The notes beneath the pieces were generated by a model. The model was not told where the DNA came from. It searched no databases and saw nothing but the letters and a program-made list of their open reading frames with translations. 64,000 nt of DNA. It comes from Flammulina velutipes (Eukaryota; Basidiomycota; Agaricomycetes; Agaricales; Physalacriaceae). Of this stretch, positions 11,985 to 24,940 are shown in pieces; position 1 is the stretch's first letter; every line of letters begins with the position of its first letter. The stretch covers positions 2,046,001 through 2,110,000 of the forward strand of contig CM022376.1 in NCBI GenBank assembly GCA_011800155.1. Reading direction: 5' to 3'. A program made the position numbers and the translations under genes.

Positions 11985-12981
11985 ATGTCTAGACATTCGT
12001 CCCCCAGTAACGAACAGGATCCTGCGGCTCCGCCACCCAGCGACAAACCGCCTCGTGGGGAGAGTAATATCTTTGGTTTGGGGCAAATGCCCAAGTATCT
12101 CGCGCCTCAAAGTGGGTCCTCTTCTCGTCTCCTTCATTTCTTCCAGGGACTCATTACTTTTAGTAAGCGAAGATGAAGACTACGAGGAAAAATACCCTCC
12201 AGATGAACCATTCAAGGGAATGTCACCCACCGCCCGCGTCTGGAAAGTCTTTGTCGACGAATTCACAAAATTCGATATGGAAATGATCGCTAAATGGCGC
12301 GATGCACTCGATACCACCCTCCTCTTCGTATGTCCCCATTTCTATCCCGTCATTATCCCAGCCTAACTAAATGCGTAGTCTGCCATGTTCTCCGTCGTCG
12401 TAGCCGCGTTCGTCTCTCAGACCTCCCGCGAGCTGCGTGTCGACTACAGGGCGGTGACCGCTGGTATGCTCCCAGAGCTCATCGAGCTCCAACGTGCTCT
12501 CGCCGAAGGCCGACCAGCATCAGACGTCCCCCGCTCTCCCATCAACGCGCGCAACGCCCACCTGCACTTCCGGCCCAAGACATCACACCTCGTAGTCAAT
12601 GGGTTGTGGTTCACTGCATTAGGATTGTCTCTTCTCACGACGCTTGTGAGCATCCTCGCTAAGCAGTGGATCAATGTGTACAGTTCCATTCCATCTGGCA
12701 CTGCCCGCGACTGTGCACGCATCCGGCATATGCGCTATATGGGTCTGGAGAATTGGCACGTCCCGCTGATCATCAACTTGCTGCCTCTGGTTATGCATGC
12801 TTCGGTTGGGATGTTCTTTGTTGGACTCATTACCTTCTGTGCTTCATTCAGTACGACGATGAGTGGTGTGCTCAGCGGGATTGCGTCGACGGCGCTGTTT
12901 GTTTATCTGATTTCCACGGTGCAAGATATTGGGATGAAGAGAACTGAAAGGCGGGCTAGAAGAGAGTCTTCTGTGTCGTGA
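11985..12981 (+). CDS. short DUF6535 protein (membrane module only)
   Basis: Exons 11985-12111, 12164-12327 and 12379-12981 give 297 aa. The Pro/Ser-rich N-terminus is followed by the 164-bp exon 2 found in every copy here (YEEKY, ARVWKVFVDE, DMEMIAKWRDALDTTLLF). DUF6535 hydrophobic segments are SAMFSVVVAAFV, LWFTALGLSLLTTLVSIL, VPLIINLLPLVMHASVGMFF and GVLSGIASTALFVYLI, with the conserved AKQWI and NWHVPLI motifs. Translation stops soon after the fourth segment at a short basic tail (KRTERRARRESS). The roughly 650-residue C-terminal region of the other paralogues is absent. It is more diverged from the array copies than they are from each other. The exon-1 donor GTGGGT is weak, so that junction is moderately sure. 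Function unknown; a membrane location is inferred. Confidence 0.8.
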
Positions 12982-13299
12982 ACCTGACAGTCTTTCGTTG
13001 TATTCCCTTTTCCGTTGTTCCTTCTTTCCTGCTCCTGGACTGTATAGCATTCCAGTCTCATTATCAGTGTACTGTGTACCATTCTTCATGATCCTATCAT
13101 TCTTCTACCGCATTGATTTTGGGCACGAGTCCACCTCGTTGACTCTTCCGTACGGGGACAAGTTGATGTTGTGTGGACTCTTGCAATGAGGCATCGCTTG
13201 GGCCACACACTACAGTGTCAAGAAGCACTGGCTCAAAAATGAGGGTTCTTTCAAGGTAGATGGTAAACGAGAATTTGAATTTCAAGTAATAAACTAGTG

Positions 13300-13913
13300 T
13301 TACAACAAACCGCCCTTTGTTCGCACCTCCACCTTTTTCTCTGTATTGTAAGCACTCCCTTCAACCTGTTTGACACCCTCAGCGCCTCGCAGCCAACTCA
13401 CACGATCCTTAGTAAACTGCTCCACTCTGGGTCTCAACTTGGTCTCGTGCAGATTGAAATCGTCCACTGTCCCGATGCGCATGATACTTTTCCCCGGGAA
13501 AGCTTCACCGACGCGGTACATGAGCGTACCGCACGTTGAGCAGAAGTAGTTGGTCATTATGTTTCCCGAGGCGATGGTGCGCGATTGGCTGAATGTCTTC
13601 AGGTTATCCCGGCCGCGCAGGTGCTTCAGGTGCGTGTCGGCGACGGTGAAGTTGGAGGCGAACATAGACGCGGTGAGTTTGCGGCAGTCCGTGCAGTTGC
13701 AGATGAAGGTTCCCACTAGACCTGGGCCTTGGGTTGGCTGTGGGTTGGAGATAGGATTAGAGAAGGAGGGGTAGATAGGAATGTGGAACTTACGAATGCT
13801 AGTTGTACCGCGCCACAGAAACATGTGGCCGTAGCTTCATCTTCTTTGGACCAGCCGTCATTGGCACAGCCGGCCAGAGGGATGTAAGGTTTAGATTTAT
13901 CGGTGGTGGCCAT
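13300..13913 (-). CDS. GFA / CENP-V fold protein
   Basis: Two exons on the minus strand (13913-13794 and 13737-13300) give 185 aa. The zinc-binding cysteines of the GFA family are present: CFC near residue 31-33, CNCTDC after the intron, and CSTCG. The typical core is also there: TFSQSRTIASGNIMTNYFCSTCG has the order expected for this fold (shown here only as landmarks), followed by GTVDD. The family was named for glutathione-dependent formaldehyde-activating enzyme, but most fungal members have no proven substrate, so I do not assign a reaction. It is convergent with the short DUF6535 gene, with 318 bp between the stops. No signal peptide is seen. Confidence 0.88.
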
Positions 13914-15474
13914 GGTTAGGCGGGATAGAATATTTGGAGCGGTGAATGAAGGTGAAAGATAGCGGTAGGCACGCTTTTTAAATCAGTACCGACGGCTAGT
14001 CATCCGACAGAGATTGAGATCGCTTACTTATCATTGGTTTAATCAGCTACAACGTAGATCGGTTAGCCCGCCCCACCCTTTAGAGGAGTTTAGAAGCCAA
14101 AGAGGGTTAATCAATTCTCAGGCGATATCGATTGTTGAACCCATGAACAGCGGTAAGAGGTGAACCGTCATACGGTACGTAGAAAAGAGACTCTTTGTAG
14201 GCGAGATGACAAAGAAATACGAATTCGTATGAGACCAATGAGACCATAGACACAATAAGCAGAGCACTAGTAGAGGCGACGACGACGGTAGAAAGAGACG
14301 GGCTCTTGACGCGTCGTCCAGGCGTGATCATTGCCACGTGAAAGCCCTCTCCTCCTGCCCTCATCATCTCACTTTGTATTCACTCAACGCGACTTGAGAC
14401 AAAGAATGAGAGGACATTATTGACTAGAAATTTTGGTTCTACATAGTGACGGAAGCTGGTAACAGCACCAAAACATGGCAAAAATATCTGGTTCACCACG
14501 GTCTGTTGCATGTATGTCGCCTTTGAAATTCTGGAACAAATCTAGCTTACTCGAGCGTTATATAGGATTGTACCCATTGCTTTCTTATGCACAAAGTACG
14601 GTTCAACATCAATGCTCTTCTCCCGCTGCATCGCTTCACTCGTCTCGCTTGGTTATCTTTCCTGCATGGGTTCCCCGTTGGACTGGCGCTCGCATAGACA
14701 AACACGCACTCGCTAGAGATTCTCATCTCGTCAAGCTTTCATACCCTATACCAAGTCCCCTTCCCGCTTTGTGTTCTCTTTTTCTGGGCCCAACGAACTA
14801 GGATGGGTTTATCGAGGCTCTCGAGCAGATTCGCACAATGCTTTCTTGGCTCTCTCTCGCCTTAGGAAGATGCTGGTTGGCACGGCTTGGTAGGAATATT
14901 ATCCTCGAGGGGGGGGATCTAGTATTGCTTGTCGTAGGTGACTACGTAGGCGGGAGACAAGCGGGCCGACGATAGCCGGTATTTTTTCCGCGGTAGAGCT
15001 AAGAAGACATCCCAACCGATTCTCCTTTCAGATGAGATTCTTTGCCTCATGACACGGTACACTGTTTGCCGCCGGCGGGAGAAGGAGAGTATACCTTCGC
15101 CTTTCAGGAGAAGATCACTGGTGAGTACAGCATAGGCCTGGGGACTCCGCTCTGATACCCAATAGGTACATGTGTAGTTTTAATTGTGAATGCCAAATGC
15201 ATTCTGCATTTGATGCTACAAATGTCGTAGATCGCTTGCCTATTCAAAGCGGTTGCCTTGGATTGGACATCCGAACACTTCTATTGTGTCATCAAAGGCG
15301 GTATCTACGGCGAACTCCATACCATCTGCGCTAATTGTTGGCCTCATTGCCTTTTGTCCCCACTGCGAGTCCATATAATCCGTCACCGCGCGAGGTACCG
15401 GTGCGGAAGAATCCCCCAATCTCCTGATCTCCAACTTTTCCACTTGAAGCTGTGCTAGTGGTTGGCCACATACC
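13914..15474. other. intergenic, one doubtful small ORF
   Basis: Apart from the 86-codon minus-strand frame at 14,107-14,367, nothing coding is supported. A run of eight G occurs near 14,909. The stretch next to 15,475 is the presumed promoter of the next DUF6535 gene. Confidence 0.4.
14107..14367 (-). CDS. doubtful small single-span membrane ORF
   Basis: An 86-aa frame starting with Met-Met contains one hydrophobic stretch (STSALLIVSMVSLVSYEFVF) that could span a membrane. I recognise no family and see no paralogue in the window. It could be a chance open frame. It is included only because the hydrophobic segment and start are clear. Confidence 0.2.
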   Translation of the reverse strand: MMRAGGEGFHVAMITPGRRVKSPSLSTVVVASTSALLIVSMVSLVSYEFVFLCHLAYKESLFYVPYDGSPLTAVHGFNNRYRLRID

Positions 15475-18400
15475 ATGACAAACGCTCCGCCTACTCTTTC
15501 GCCGACTTCGACGCTTTTCCCTCCGCCTTCTCCAGGTTCTGCGAACGTGTCATGTGCTGATGAGAAAGCGGATGTTTCGCAGGATTCTCAATCGGACGAC
15601 GATACCCAGCCGACGATGGCTAAGGATACCCTTCCGACTACGCGCTCCCAGAATACTGCCAAACCGAAACGTAGAAAGAAGTTTGGGATCAAGCATGCTT
15701 CCGTCAATCCTCAGAGAGGTCAGTATGGGTCTCGGATTAGATTCATAATACTAAACTGCGCCACACAGGAAATGACCCTTTCGATTATGAACAGAAATAT
15801 GCGGAGGACGAAACGTTCAAAGAAATGGGACCAATGGCGCGCATCTGGAAGGTCTTTCTCGACGAATGCGGCAGGTTCGACGCCGAGATGGCTGAAGACT
15901 GGAGGGACGCTTTGGACGTGCTCCTAGTATTTGTTAGTCCTCTGACCACCATTCTATGACTGTAGTACTCACGTTATTCGCTATCAGGCTGGGCTATTCT
16001 CAGCTGTCGTCTCTGCTTTCGTCGTTCAGACCTGCCAGGACCTCAAGCCCAATTTTATGGAGATCAACACTCACTTGATGTTCGAATCCATCGCCATTGA
16101 ACGTGCCAAGGCCAATGGCTCGTCTATAGTCGATGTTCCTACTTCCCAGCTTACACCCTTCACACCGTTCCAAGCCTCAAGGGCAGATCTATGGATCAAC
16201 GGCCTGTGGTTCACGAGTTTAGCGCTCAGTCTTACCACAGCTTTGATGGCTGTTCTCACCAAACAGTGGATCCACCAATACCTCTCCGTCCCATCTGGAA
16301 CTCCCCAGGACCGTTGCCGTATCCGTCAGTTCAGATACATGAGCTTGGAGAACTGGCATGTCCCCGTCATCATTGGTCTTCTTCCCGTGCTCATGCACGT
16401 CGCCCTCGGCGTCTTCCTCGGAGGACTGGTCCTTTACTTGTGCTCCTTCAGCAAACCCATGGCCGGTGTCATTGGGAGCATTGCCGCCGGCGCGTTCCTT
16501 GTTTACACCGCTACCAACCTCCTTCCCATCTTCCAGTCCGACTGCCCGTACAAGACGCCTCTCACGCTTCACTGTTACGACTTCTCCCTCCTCGCGTGGC
16601 CGAAGATCAAGGCACTATCGAGCTTCACGTGGAAAGTGGAATCACCTAAAGAGTACAAGTCGTTGAAGTCTTTAGAACGGGAAAAGGTCAAGAAAGATGG
16701 GGGAAACATGGACGTTCACTGTCTCTCCTGGCTCTACAATATGTCGTCCAACTCATCGGTGCAGCGTGTCGTTTTGCAAGCGCTGAGTAACATTCCACTC
16801 CAGGAAGCAAAGGCCATCCACAAGATTATACCCGCTCTTTCTGACCATATTCGATCTGCACTCGTCGATTATATTACTCCTGATCGACGACTCGCTTGGG
16901 AGCGTCTGTTCAGGGCACTCAACCGTTTTGACGATTGGATGCAGCTCCCGCCTGATGAGGAGCAACAGAGCCCTGTCCCCAATTCGGTGTCGAACCTCTT
17001 TCACGATGGTCTAATGTACGAGGCGATCGACTTTCTCCGTGATCAGATTGTGGAGCCCACCGTTGATCTCGACGTCCTATCTTGGACCAGGATTCTTCGC
17101 AACGCGTTGTGGGGAGGTACTCAATGGTTGGATATCGACAATAATGATTCCAAAGTCTGGACAGCGTTCAGAGATTGGTTCCTAGACGCACATATATGTC
17201 ATACGACAGTGCACGAACGAAATGACGTGTGGGAGGTTTATCTCACTTGCGACAAGGGCCTTGGTTGGAAGGATGTGGATCGCATGCTCTACATTTTTGA
17301 GTCCAACGGGTCATACGACCCCTACAAGACCACCAGCGATGGCACAAACTTCCGGCACTGTGTTCAAAGCTTCCTCTACCCGTCTGTTTGTCATTTTCTT
17401 GCTTCCAATGTTCTGGACGATGACCTGGATATTCCTCCCACGCTTCCTGGGGAGATTCGCATTCATCTTTCTCTTCTCAGGTCCTCATCAATCCTTCAGA
17501 CCAGCGCGCCCTACAATCCCGAGACTGACGAGCGAGCAGCGCTCGGGAAGTTGATTCATATCATGCGGGTATACGTTGACATCGAGCCTGAGAGAGGCGG
17601 GTGGCAAGGTGGGGCACTGGCACATCATCCCGAGTTAACGAGCGCAATATTCATGGCATTCTACTCCATCTTGGAATCCGGTTTCTTCGAACCCCTTGAA
17701 CTGCAGGATCGCCAGGAGCTACTTCACCCGTTGCTTCGGACCATGGTTGTCGATGGAACACTTAGGGAACAGTATGACATCTCATGGATGCCTACGTTCA
17801 TCGTCGAACGGATAATCACGACCACCTTTCCTAATCCCACTACATTTTTTGCACCCGTCGTAAACGAGATATTGGATTATTATCTCTTCTGCCATTGCGA
17901 TCTTGGTCAAAAAGTGTACGCTCTTCTTCTTGAAGCAGATTGGGCTGTGGTAGCCGAGCGGGAATCTGTAGAAGGACCACCGGGACACCCCACTGACGCA
18001 ACCCGCTACAGGCAGCGATTCACCTACCCTTTCCTCATCTCCTCCTACATCGATGGTCTAGAATTTTTGCAGAAGGATTGTCCGGCACTTCAACAACAGT
18101 CACTGGAATACATCAGCCAACCTACAAACTTGCTTACCATTAGCAAAATTCTCGTTCTCGGAGATGTCGACTCTCGAACACGGATGTGGAAACTGGCATC
18201 GCTTGTTAACCGACACGCTTGGACAACCGTTCTAGGTGACCTGGAATTACACTTGGCGAGCGAAGATGCGTCGTCTCGCTATGAGGAACAGCTAAAATGG
18301 CTTCGGCAGAACCAACCTTACCGTTTCAACGTCCAGCCGAAATGGGAGCAGTTTGAAGACTTGGGGGCGTTTGTGACACAATTTCGGAAGGTGATACACC

Positions 18401-18546
18401 AAGAAAGAACACCGTTCCCTGTTGTAACACCAGTATATAGTTTGCCGCAACAGCTCCAGGTATGTGCGCTTCAATTGATGTGTACCAAGTTCACTACACT
18501 AATCTTCAAACCCTTTGAGGACTTCCGCATTATACAGGAAAGCTGA
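15475..18546 (+). CDS. full-length DUF6535 protein (single copy 1)
   Basis: Exons 15475-15718, 15769-15932, 15988-18459 and 18520-18546 give 968 aa. Exon 1 encodes a Ser/Pro-rich head ending in a basic patch (KPKRRKKFGIKHASVNPQRG). Exon 2 has NDPFDYEQKYAEDETFKE and ends LDVLLVF. Exon 3 starts AGLFSAVVSAF and carries the other membrane segments (LWFTSLALSLTTALMAVL, VPVIIGLLPVLMHVALGVFL, GVIGSIAAGAFLVYTATNLL). The conserved TKQWIHQYLSVPSGTPQDR and NWHVPVI motifs are intact. A C-terminal region of about 650 residues follows, with YIDGLEFL[Q] and DVDSRTRMWKLASL. The last mini-exon starts Asp-Phe, as in other copies. It resembles the gene at 19.8 kb more than the array genes. Function unknown; a multi-span membrane protein is inferred. 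Confidence 0.88.
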
Positions 18547-19760
18547 TACTTTGACACTAGTTACGCCTCTTTGATCAGGATATGGATGTTGCCTTGTTTT
18601 TGGTAAATTCGTTGCTAGGGATCGATAATAGTCGTACTCTCGTTTAATGTTCACTCTACTTCTCAAACAAGACATGCTATATTGAAAGAAAGAACATCGT
18701 TGCTACCGCATCTGACGGACTCGGACTCACAAGAGAACAAGGCTCCTGTAACTGGGTCGTGCTCTTCCCTGACCTCTGCCTTTGTACTTCCGTGTCACAA
18801 GGAAGCAGAATACAGCTACAAAAGGCTCAAGTAACTGTAAGGTAAATGCCATTCTCCCAAAAATCCACGCCGAACAGTTCTGAATATGACGAAAAGAAAT
18901 CAAGGATTACTAAAAGGAAAGTTGAGATTGAACCCACCGAAGGCAAACGATAGAGGAAGGACTTCGTGCGTTCAATGAACCTACCATTACGCACAAGATA
19001 ATATTGATATTAATTGTTTTCTCACAGCAGAAACGGTCAAGCACCCTCAATTACTCCTCAGGTGAAACATGCGGCAAACACCAGCACCTCGCAGTCGGAT
19101 CCTGGGGGAGAAATAAACACTCCTCATAGAAAGCCTCCAAAGAAAGATACAAAATCTACCTTGGCGTCAACCAAAACTCAACATGGTGGTGAAACAAATA
19201 CAAAGGGCACCTCTAATCGGAATCGGCACAAGGCGTGATACATGGCCAACGCGCACAAGTGAGAGGATTATTATTCCCATGAAACCCAGTGTAGATCTCA
19301 CGTCCGACATCTTTAGGAATATTGGCCAGGAAGGAGATTGACAAGTCTACGCGCCACATTGTACAGGGCCCTAGCGTGAGAACTTTAAGTTCAACCGCGT
19401 GAGCATCAATCTTTTGACAACTGAGGTACTGACCACCAACTGGAACTTGACCTCTGCTCATCGTGCTACAGGAGCCATGACTGCTCGAAGGACTAGTCGT
19501 GGAGGCAACCTCCATCAAGCCTCCATTGACTAGAAGTGCCAAAAGAAAACAAGAACATGGATGACACTAATTTGGATACCTTGATACGAATTCGCACAAT
19601 GTCCCTGTGCGCTGTTATCATCCTTCGTTGACATCAGTCCACTGAAATGCGATGCAGAAAGGACCTTGTCCCGTGGCGGGAAGAAAGCAGTCATGATGGA
19701 AGATAAAGCCTCCGACTTGTTGCTGTTTCTTTACTACTGCCACCACTGCCACTATTTGCG
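18547..19760. other. intergenic, no supported gene
   Basis: A 74-codon Lys/Thr/Ser-rich frame at 19,014-19,238 has no supporting features. The segment before 19,761 contains AAAGCCTCCGA and a pyrimidine-rich leader resembling the leaders of the type B array genes, so promoter kinship is likely. Confidence 0.4.
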
Positions 19761-22700
19761 ATGGACGACTCGCTCCCTCGCTCTCCAAGCCCAGCGCTGT
19801 TTTCCATCGGTACCAAGGCTTCACCAAAGTCTAATGGGTCAAGCCCAAGAACCGCTTCATCGTCTACTCAAACCGCTTCAACCCAGGGTGGTAGTGCACC
19901 TCCGGCGGCTCCTACGCAAACTACGAGCCGACATGGAAGGAGAGGTCGCCGGAGGAAAATTTTGGGCCTGAGGACGGCACACACGAATCAGCAAAAAGGT
20001 GTGTAGCCCATAATATCTAGTTACGGTGATGCTCATTGTGGCGTTAGCAAACGATCCCTTTGACTACGAACAAAAGTACGCGGAGGATGAAGAGTTCAAG
20101 GAGATGGGTCCGATGGCGAGGGTTTGGAGGGTTTTCCTGGATGAGTGTGGCGCATTCGATGCAGAGATGGTTGAAGATTGGAGAGACGCGCTAGACGTTC
20201 TTCTCGTATTTGTGAGTTTGCATCTTTGCCCTAGCGCGCATAACTGAAACCAGATCCCTAGGCCGGACTGTTCTCAGCAGTCGTTACTACATTTGTCGCC
20301 CAAACTTCCCAAAAACTGGAAATCGATTTTACAGAAGTTAACGCTCATCTTATGTTTGAATCACTCGCCATTGAGAGAGCCAAGGCCACCGGCTCATCTA
20401 TCCTCGAAATTCCCGCTTCAAAGCTCACACCATTTACACCATTTCGTCCCTCGCGGATGGCTGTATGGGTTAATGGGCTGTGGTTCACGAGTTTAGCGCT
20501 CAGTCTCACGACTGCGTTGATGGCTGTTCTCACTAAACAGTGGATTCATCAATATCTATCCGTTCCCTCTGGTACCCCCCAAGACCGTTGTCGCATCCGC
20601 CAGTTCAGGTTCATGAGCTTGGAGAACTGGCATGTCCCCGTCATCATTGGTCTTCTTCCGGTGCTCATGCACGTCGCTCTTGGAATCTTCCTTGCCGGGC
20701 TGGTCGTGTTCTTATGTTCCTTCAACACGTCCATGGCGGGTACGGTTGGAAGCATAGCTGTTACGGCACTCGTTATTTACTTCGCTACCAACCTTCTTCC
20801 TATCTTCAAGCCCGACTGCCCGTACAAGACACCCCTCACTCTTCATTGTTACGATTTCTCTGCCTTCGCGTGGCCTAGGATTAAAACCCTTCTAAGCCTC
20901 AGCTCAGAGACAAGCTCATATGAGGAACGCATGACGCTCAAGGCGGCTGAGCGGGAGAGGGTAAAGCAAGATGGAGGAAACATGGATGTGCATTGTTTTT
21001 CTTGGCTGTATAACATGTCTTCCAATTCGTCCGTGCAGCGCATCGTTATGCAAGCGCTCAGTAATATACCACTCAGGGAGGCGAAGGCCATCCAGAAGGC
21101 TCTACCCACGCTGTCGGCCCACATTCGATCTACACTCTCAGACTATGTTACCCCCGATCGACGATTCGCTTGGGAACGTATGTTTAGGGCTCTTAATCGC
21201 TTCGATGACTGGTCAGCGCTATCGCCTCTCGAAATGCAACAAGATCCTGTTCCCCACACGTTATCACGATTGTTCCATCGTGGTTTGACAGACGACGCCA
21301 TTCAATTCCTTCGCCAGCAAATTGTTGAACCTACAGTGGAGCTTGACGCTCTCTGCTGGGCGAGGATTCTTCGAAATGCACTTTGGAAAGGCACCTATTG
21401 GCTTGACGTGAATGACAACGACTCTAAAGTGTGGACATCATTCAGGGAGTGGTTCCTCAAGCCTCATTTATGTCACACTGGAGTCCATGACAGTCAATCC
21501 ATCTGGGAAATCTACCTTTCCTGTGATGACCATATCGATTGGACGAAGAAGCACCGCGAACTACACATCATGGACTCGTACGGTGTTCTTCAACCTTTCA
21601 AGACGACGGGCGAAGGGGCCACCCTCCGAGAATCTGTCATACGGTTTTTTAAACCTTCTCTCTCCCACTTTTTGACTTCTAACGTCATGGAGGGCTTGGA
21701 TATTGCGATGACACTTCCAGGCGAGGCCCGCATTCACGTCGCTCTGCTTAGGTCTATACCGACACTCGAAACCAGCGCACCATGCAATCCCGACACCGGA
21801 GAAAAGGCACCTCTTGGTAAATTGATCGATATCATGCGCATATATGTCGATATCGAGACTGAAGAGACGGGACGGGAAGGCGGGATGCTCGCCTACCATC
21901 CCGAGGTGACTGACTCCGTCTTCATGACATGCTATTCTATCTTGGATTCGGAATATTTTGACCCCATCCGACTTCGAGATCGTCAGGACATGCTCCATCC
22001 CCTAGTTCGCGCGTTGGTTCTCGACGGAAGCCTTCGCAACAAGCATGGGACTGAGTGGATGTCGGACACAGTCATTGACCGGATCATTGGTACCATCTTC
22101 GTTGATCCTAGTGCATTCATTGCCCCCGTCGTGAACGAGATTCTCGACTACTATCTCTTTGTTCGCTCTAAGTTGGGTGAAGAGATCTATCAACAGCTCC
22201 TTGACGCGAACTGGGCAATGGTTGCCGACCGGGAATCTGTCGACGGAATTCCTGAGGAGCCGGGAGAAGAAACGAACTATGCGCACCAATACGTCTATCC
22301 CTTCCTCATATCTTCCTATGTCGATGGCCTGGAGTACCTGAAGAAAGACCGTCCAAAGCTTTACCAGCAGTCCGTAGACTATATGAGCATCTCCGTCAAC
22401 CTTCTCGCTATCAGCAAGATCCTCGTACTCGGAGATGTTGATTCGCGCACTCGAATGTGGAAGCTGGCCTCCCTGGTCGAGCGAGACGCTTGGGAGGCTG
22501 TCTTAGGAGATCTAGAATCCTACTTGAAAAGCGATGATGCCTCGATTCGCTACAGAGATCAAGTAACATGGCTTGATGGGAAACATCCTTTTCACCTCTA
22601 TGTTCGGCCAACGTGGTCAGAATTCGAAGAATCAGGCGGGTTCGTCGCACAATTTCGACGCATGATTTACCAGGACAGACCATTCCCTCTTTTAACACCA

Positions 22701-22827
22701 GTGTATAGTATGCCAAAACAAATCGAGGTATGATCATGGGCGCCCTTCTGAAAGGACTCTGCTAATTTATGAATCTTTCCAGGATTTCCACCCTATCCCT
22801 ACAGAACAACTTGAAGCCGCGAGATGA
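19761..22827 (+). CDS. full-length DUF6535 protein (single copy 2)
   Basis: Exons 19761-19998, 20048-20211, 20262-22727 and 22783-22827 give 970 aa. The start MDDSLPRSPSPALF matches the starts of the type B array genes (MDDSLSRxPSPA), and the exon-1 end has the same RGRR basic patch (HGRRGRRRKILGLRTAH). Exon 2 is again 164 bp. The membrane segments and TKQWIHQYLSVPSGTPQDR are intact. The C-terminal region aligns with the 15.5-kb paralogue throughout (DVHCFSWLYNMSSNSSVQR, AWERMFRALNRFDDW, ILDYYLF, YVDGLEYL). The last exon begins DFHPIPTEQLEAAR. This gene links the older single copies to the array family: its head is like type B and its body like the 15.5-kb copy. Confidence 0.88.
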
Positions 22828-24581
22828 TCTCATGGTTACTGTAACATGACTATATGTAGGCTTATTCAAGAATCGTATGGTGTACTGTTTGTGGCCAGCG
22901 TGGGGGACCCTTTCAGTGAAAAGCAAACTTTGTAGCAAACCTTCTGTTTCTCGAAGGCACACGAGGGCCATTTATCTGCATTGAACTCCTTGGAACAGTC
23001 AGAGACTCTATCATCTAGCTGCTGAGGCCTGAGGGTCGGCAGGACGAAGACGCAAGAGGTGGCAGATCTGTCTTGCCGGTCTGCAGAATTGCCCGAAAAG
23101 ATTATATTTGACGCCATTGCTTGTCGGGCCGCATTCCGAGAACACTTCAGCCTGAACACCACGACGTGGGTGCTACGTCTTGTTCCCATTCGATATAAAT
23201 CAACATACATTATCATTCAACATGGCTGAAAGTTCTGGACAAAGAGGAGCAGCTTGCCCTTTGCCCGTAAACCCTCCTCATACACGACGCGACGATCGGC
23301 ACCAACTGATATCACTTCGCTCACATTCCACCTTCAATCTCCCTAACAGCAGCCCATCCACTCGCAATCATCAGAACCCCAAAATCCTTGACCGGTACTT
23401 GCTGCCCTCCCTCCCGAAATCGAGCATGTACGTCCTTGAACGTAACCGTAGATTCCACCCCGTTTCTGTCATCTCGCTCCAGCTTCCTTCGCATGCGGAA
23501 CCGCACCTCCGTTCATGGACCCCTACTTCGAATCAAGCCGGTCCCCGTCTGCAGCTTGGGCGTCAAAGGTAACAGTACCAGAGTGGGAGGTTCAACCAGC
23601 AGTGGTTTGCACACGCTCGATGTGAAAGCGCCCACTGGTCGATTCTGATGGAATCCACGACAGGACGAGACGCGTCCCTCTCGCCCTCGCCCTCGAATAC
23701 GGCATCCACATCAACACTCTTAGCACCGCCATTTCCACTATAAGCAACGAGCTTGGATAGTCGATGAATTGCGGACGCCAGCCGCTTGAAAAGGCTCCGC
23801 TTGTGAGAGAGACTCTTTCCTAGCGGCTGCTTGAAAGAGTGTTCGGGGGATGTAACGTCGAGGAGGGAGAACTTTGGTGGGGTAGTTGGAACATCAGGAT
23901 GTCAATTACGAGTTCAGACTCGGAGAGGAAGCGACGCGCTATGGCAGAGGAGGGACGAATATGGTGTATCTCGATGCGTGTATTGACTTTCATAATTGCG
24001 TGTTCCAGGACAAAAGTCGGGATTTCGATTGGTGGTTGCACAGGAAGTTTGTTGCGTCCTGTGGTCGTCTACTGGCGTAAGAATCGTGCAAGTTACAAAC
24101 AGACTGCACTCACCATTTTTTTCGAGCTCGGAAACTATGATGTCGACCACACATTCCATCCTCTGCTGTGATATGCTCGTTGAGGCTTGGCCGGCCCAAC
24201 ATCAACCTCAATTGTCGTCTTGAGCAATGTTCGCGTAGGGCCGTCAGGCTGGTGGCATGCGATAGCCAGAGATGTGCCCATTCCCTCACGTTGCTGCATC
24301 GCCTTCGACTGTACATGACCGTAACGAGCAGAAGCTGATCTCTCGTAGACTGGAAATGCACGTCAGAGAGCAAGCAAAAGGCAAAAAATAAGAGTCCCAC
24401 ATTGCAAGAAAGATCGTTCGAGATTGGAGCCCATCTACCGGACGCAAGGTCCATGCTAGCGTCGACGTTTACCTGAATATTGCCTGGAGCACTACATTTT
24501 CGGGCGTCAGCGACCTATCATCACATTATCAGTAACGAGTGCACAGTTTCCAAAGGGATACGCACTAGGCTAGCATTTTTT
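22828..24581. other. intergenic left of the array, possible unresolved gene
   Basis: A TATAAA at about 23,194 precedes an ATG at 23,222, but the downstream frame (a 117-codon Pro/Ser/Arg-rich stretch) shows no family pattern. Other frames at 23.8-24.1 kb on both strands are equally ambiguous. A decayed or fast-evolving gene is possible; I cannot model it. Confidence 0.3.
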
Positions 24582-24940
24582 AGCGCGTTTATGTCTTGCA
24601 TAGTAAATCGTTTGGGCCAGTATCCAACAAGGGAAGATATGGTAGCCTCGCTTGACATTCCCTTGGTGTATCGGTCACAACGTCGTAGTCTGCAACGCGC
24701 TCAACAACGCTGGGAGTGTACTTGAAAAGGTCACGTACCGTTAAATGCTCAACGTTTAACTCTCTGTTCTCCTTTCCACTTCGCGTAAACCATTTGGTGC
24801 AGAATACAGTCGTATCTTCGTCAAGAAAGGTATATAGCACCGTCCATAGCCTGTAAATTGAAACGCAATCATCGAGAGATGGTCGTTGAATGGAGAAAGG
24901 TACCAGTGAGTAAGCGCGGGCCGAGCCTATCTGGTATCAT
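24582..24940 (-). pseudogene. truncated gene G relic at left array edge
   Basis: The minus strand reads YTFLDEDTTVFCTKWFTR, then ENRELNVEHLTVRDLFKYTP, matching the first coding part of gene G in units 1 and 2. A short deletion shifts the frame after VADYD, and homology stops at 24,582, so all downstream exons are missing. Confidence 0.75.

Noticed and set aside
23180..23572. A 130-codon ORF behind a TATA-like sequence
   Set aside because: Composition is Pro/Ser/Arg-rich without conserved pattern, and both strands are open; not enough to call a gene.
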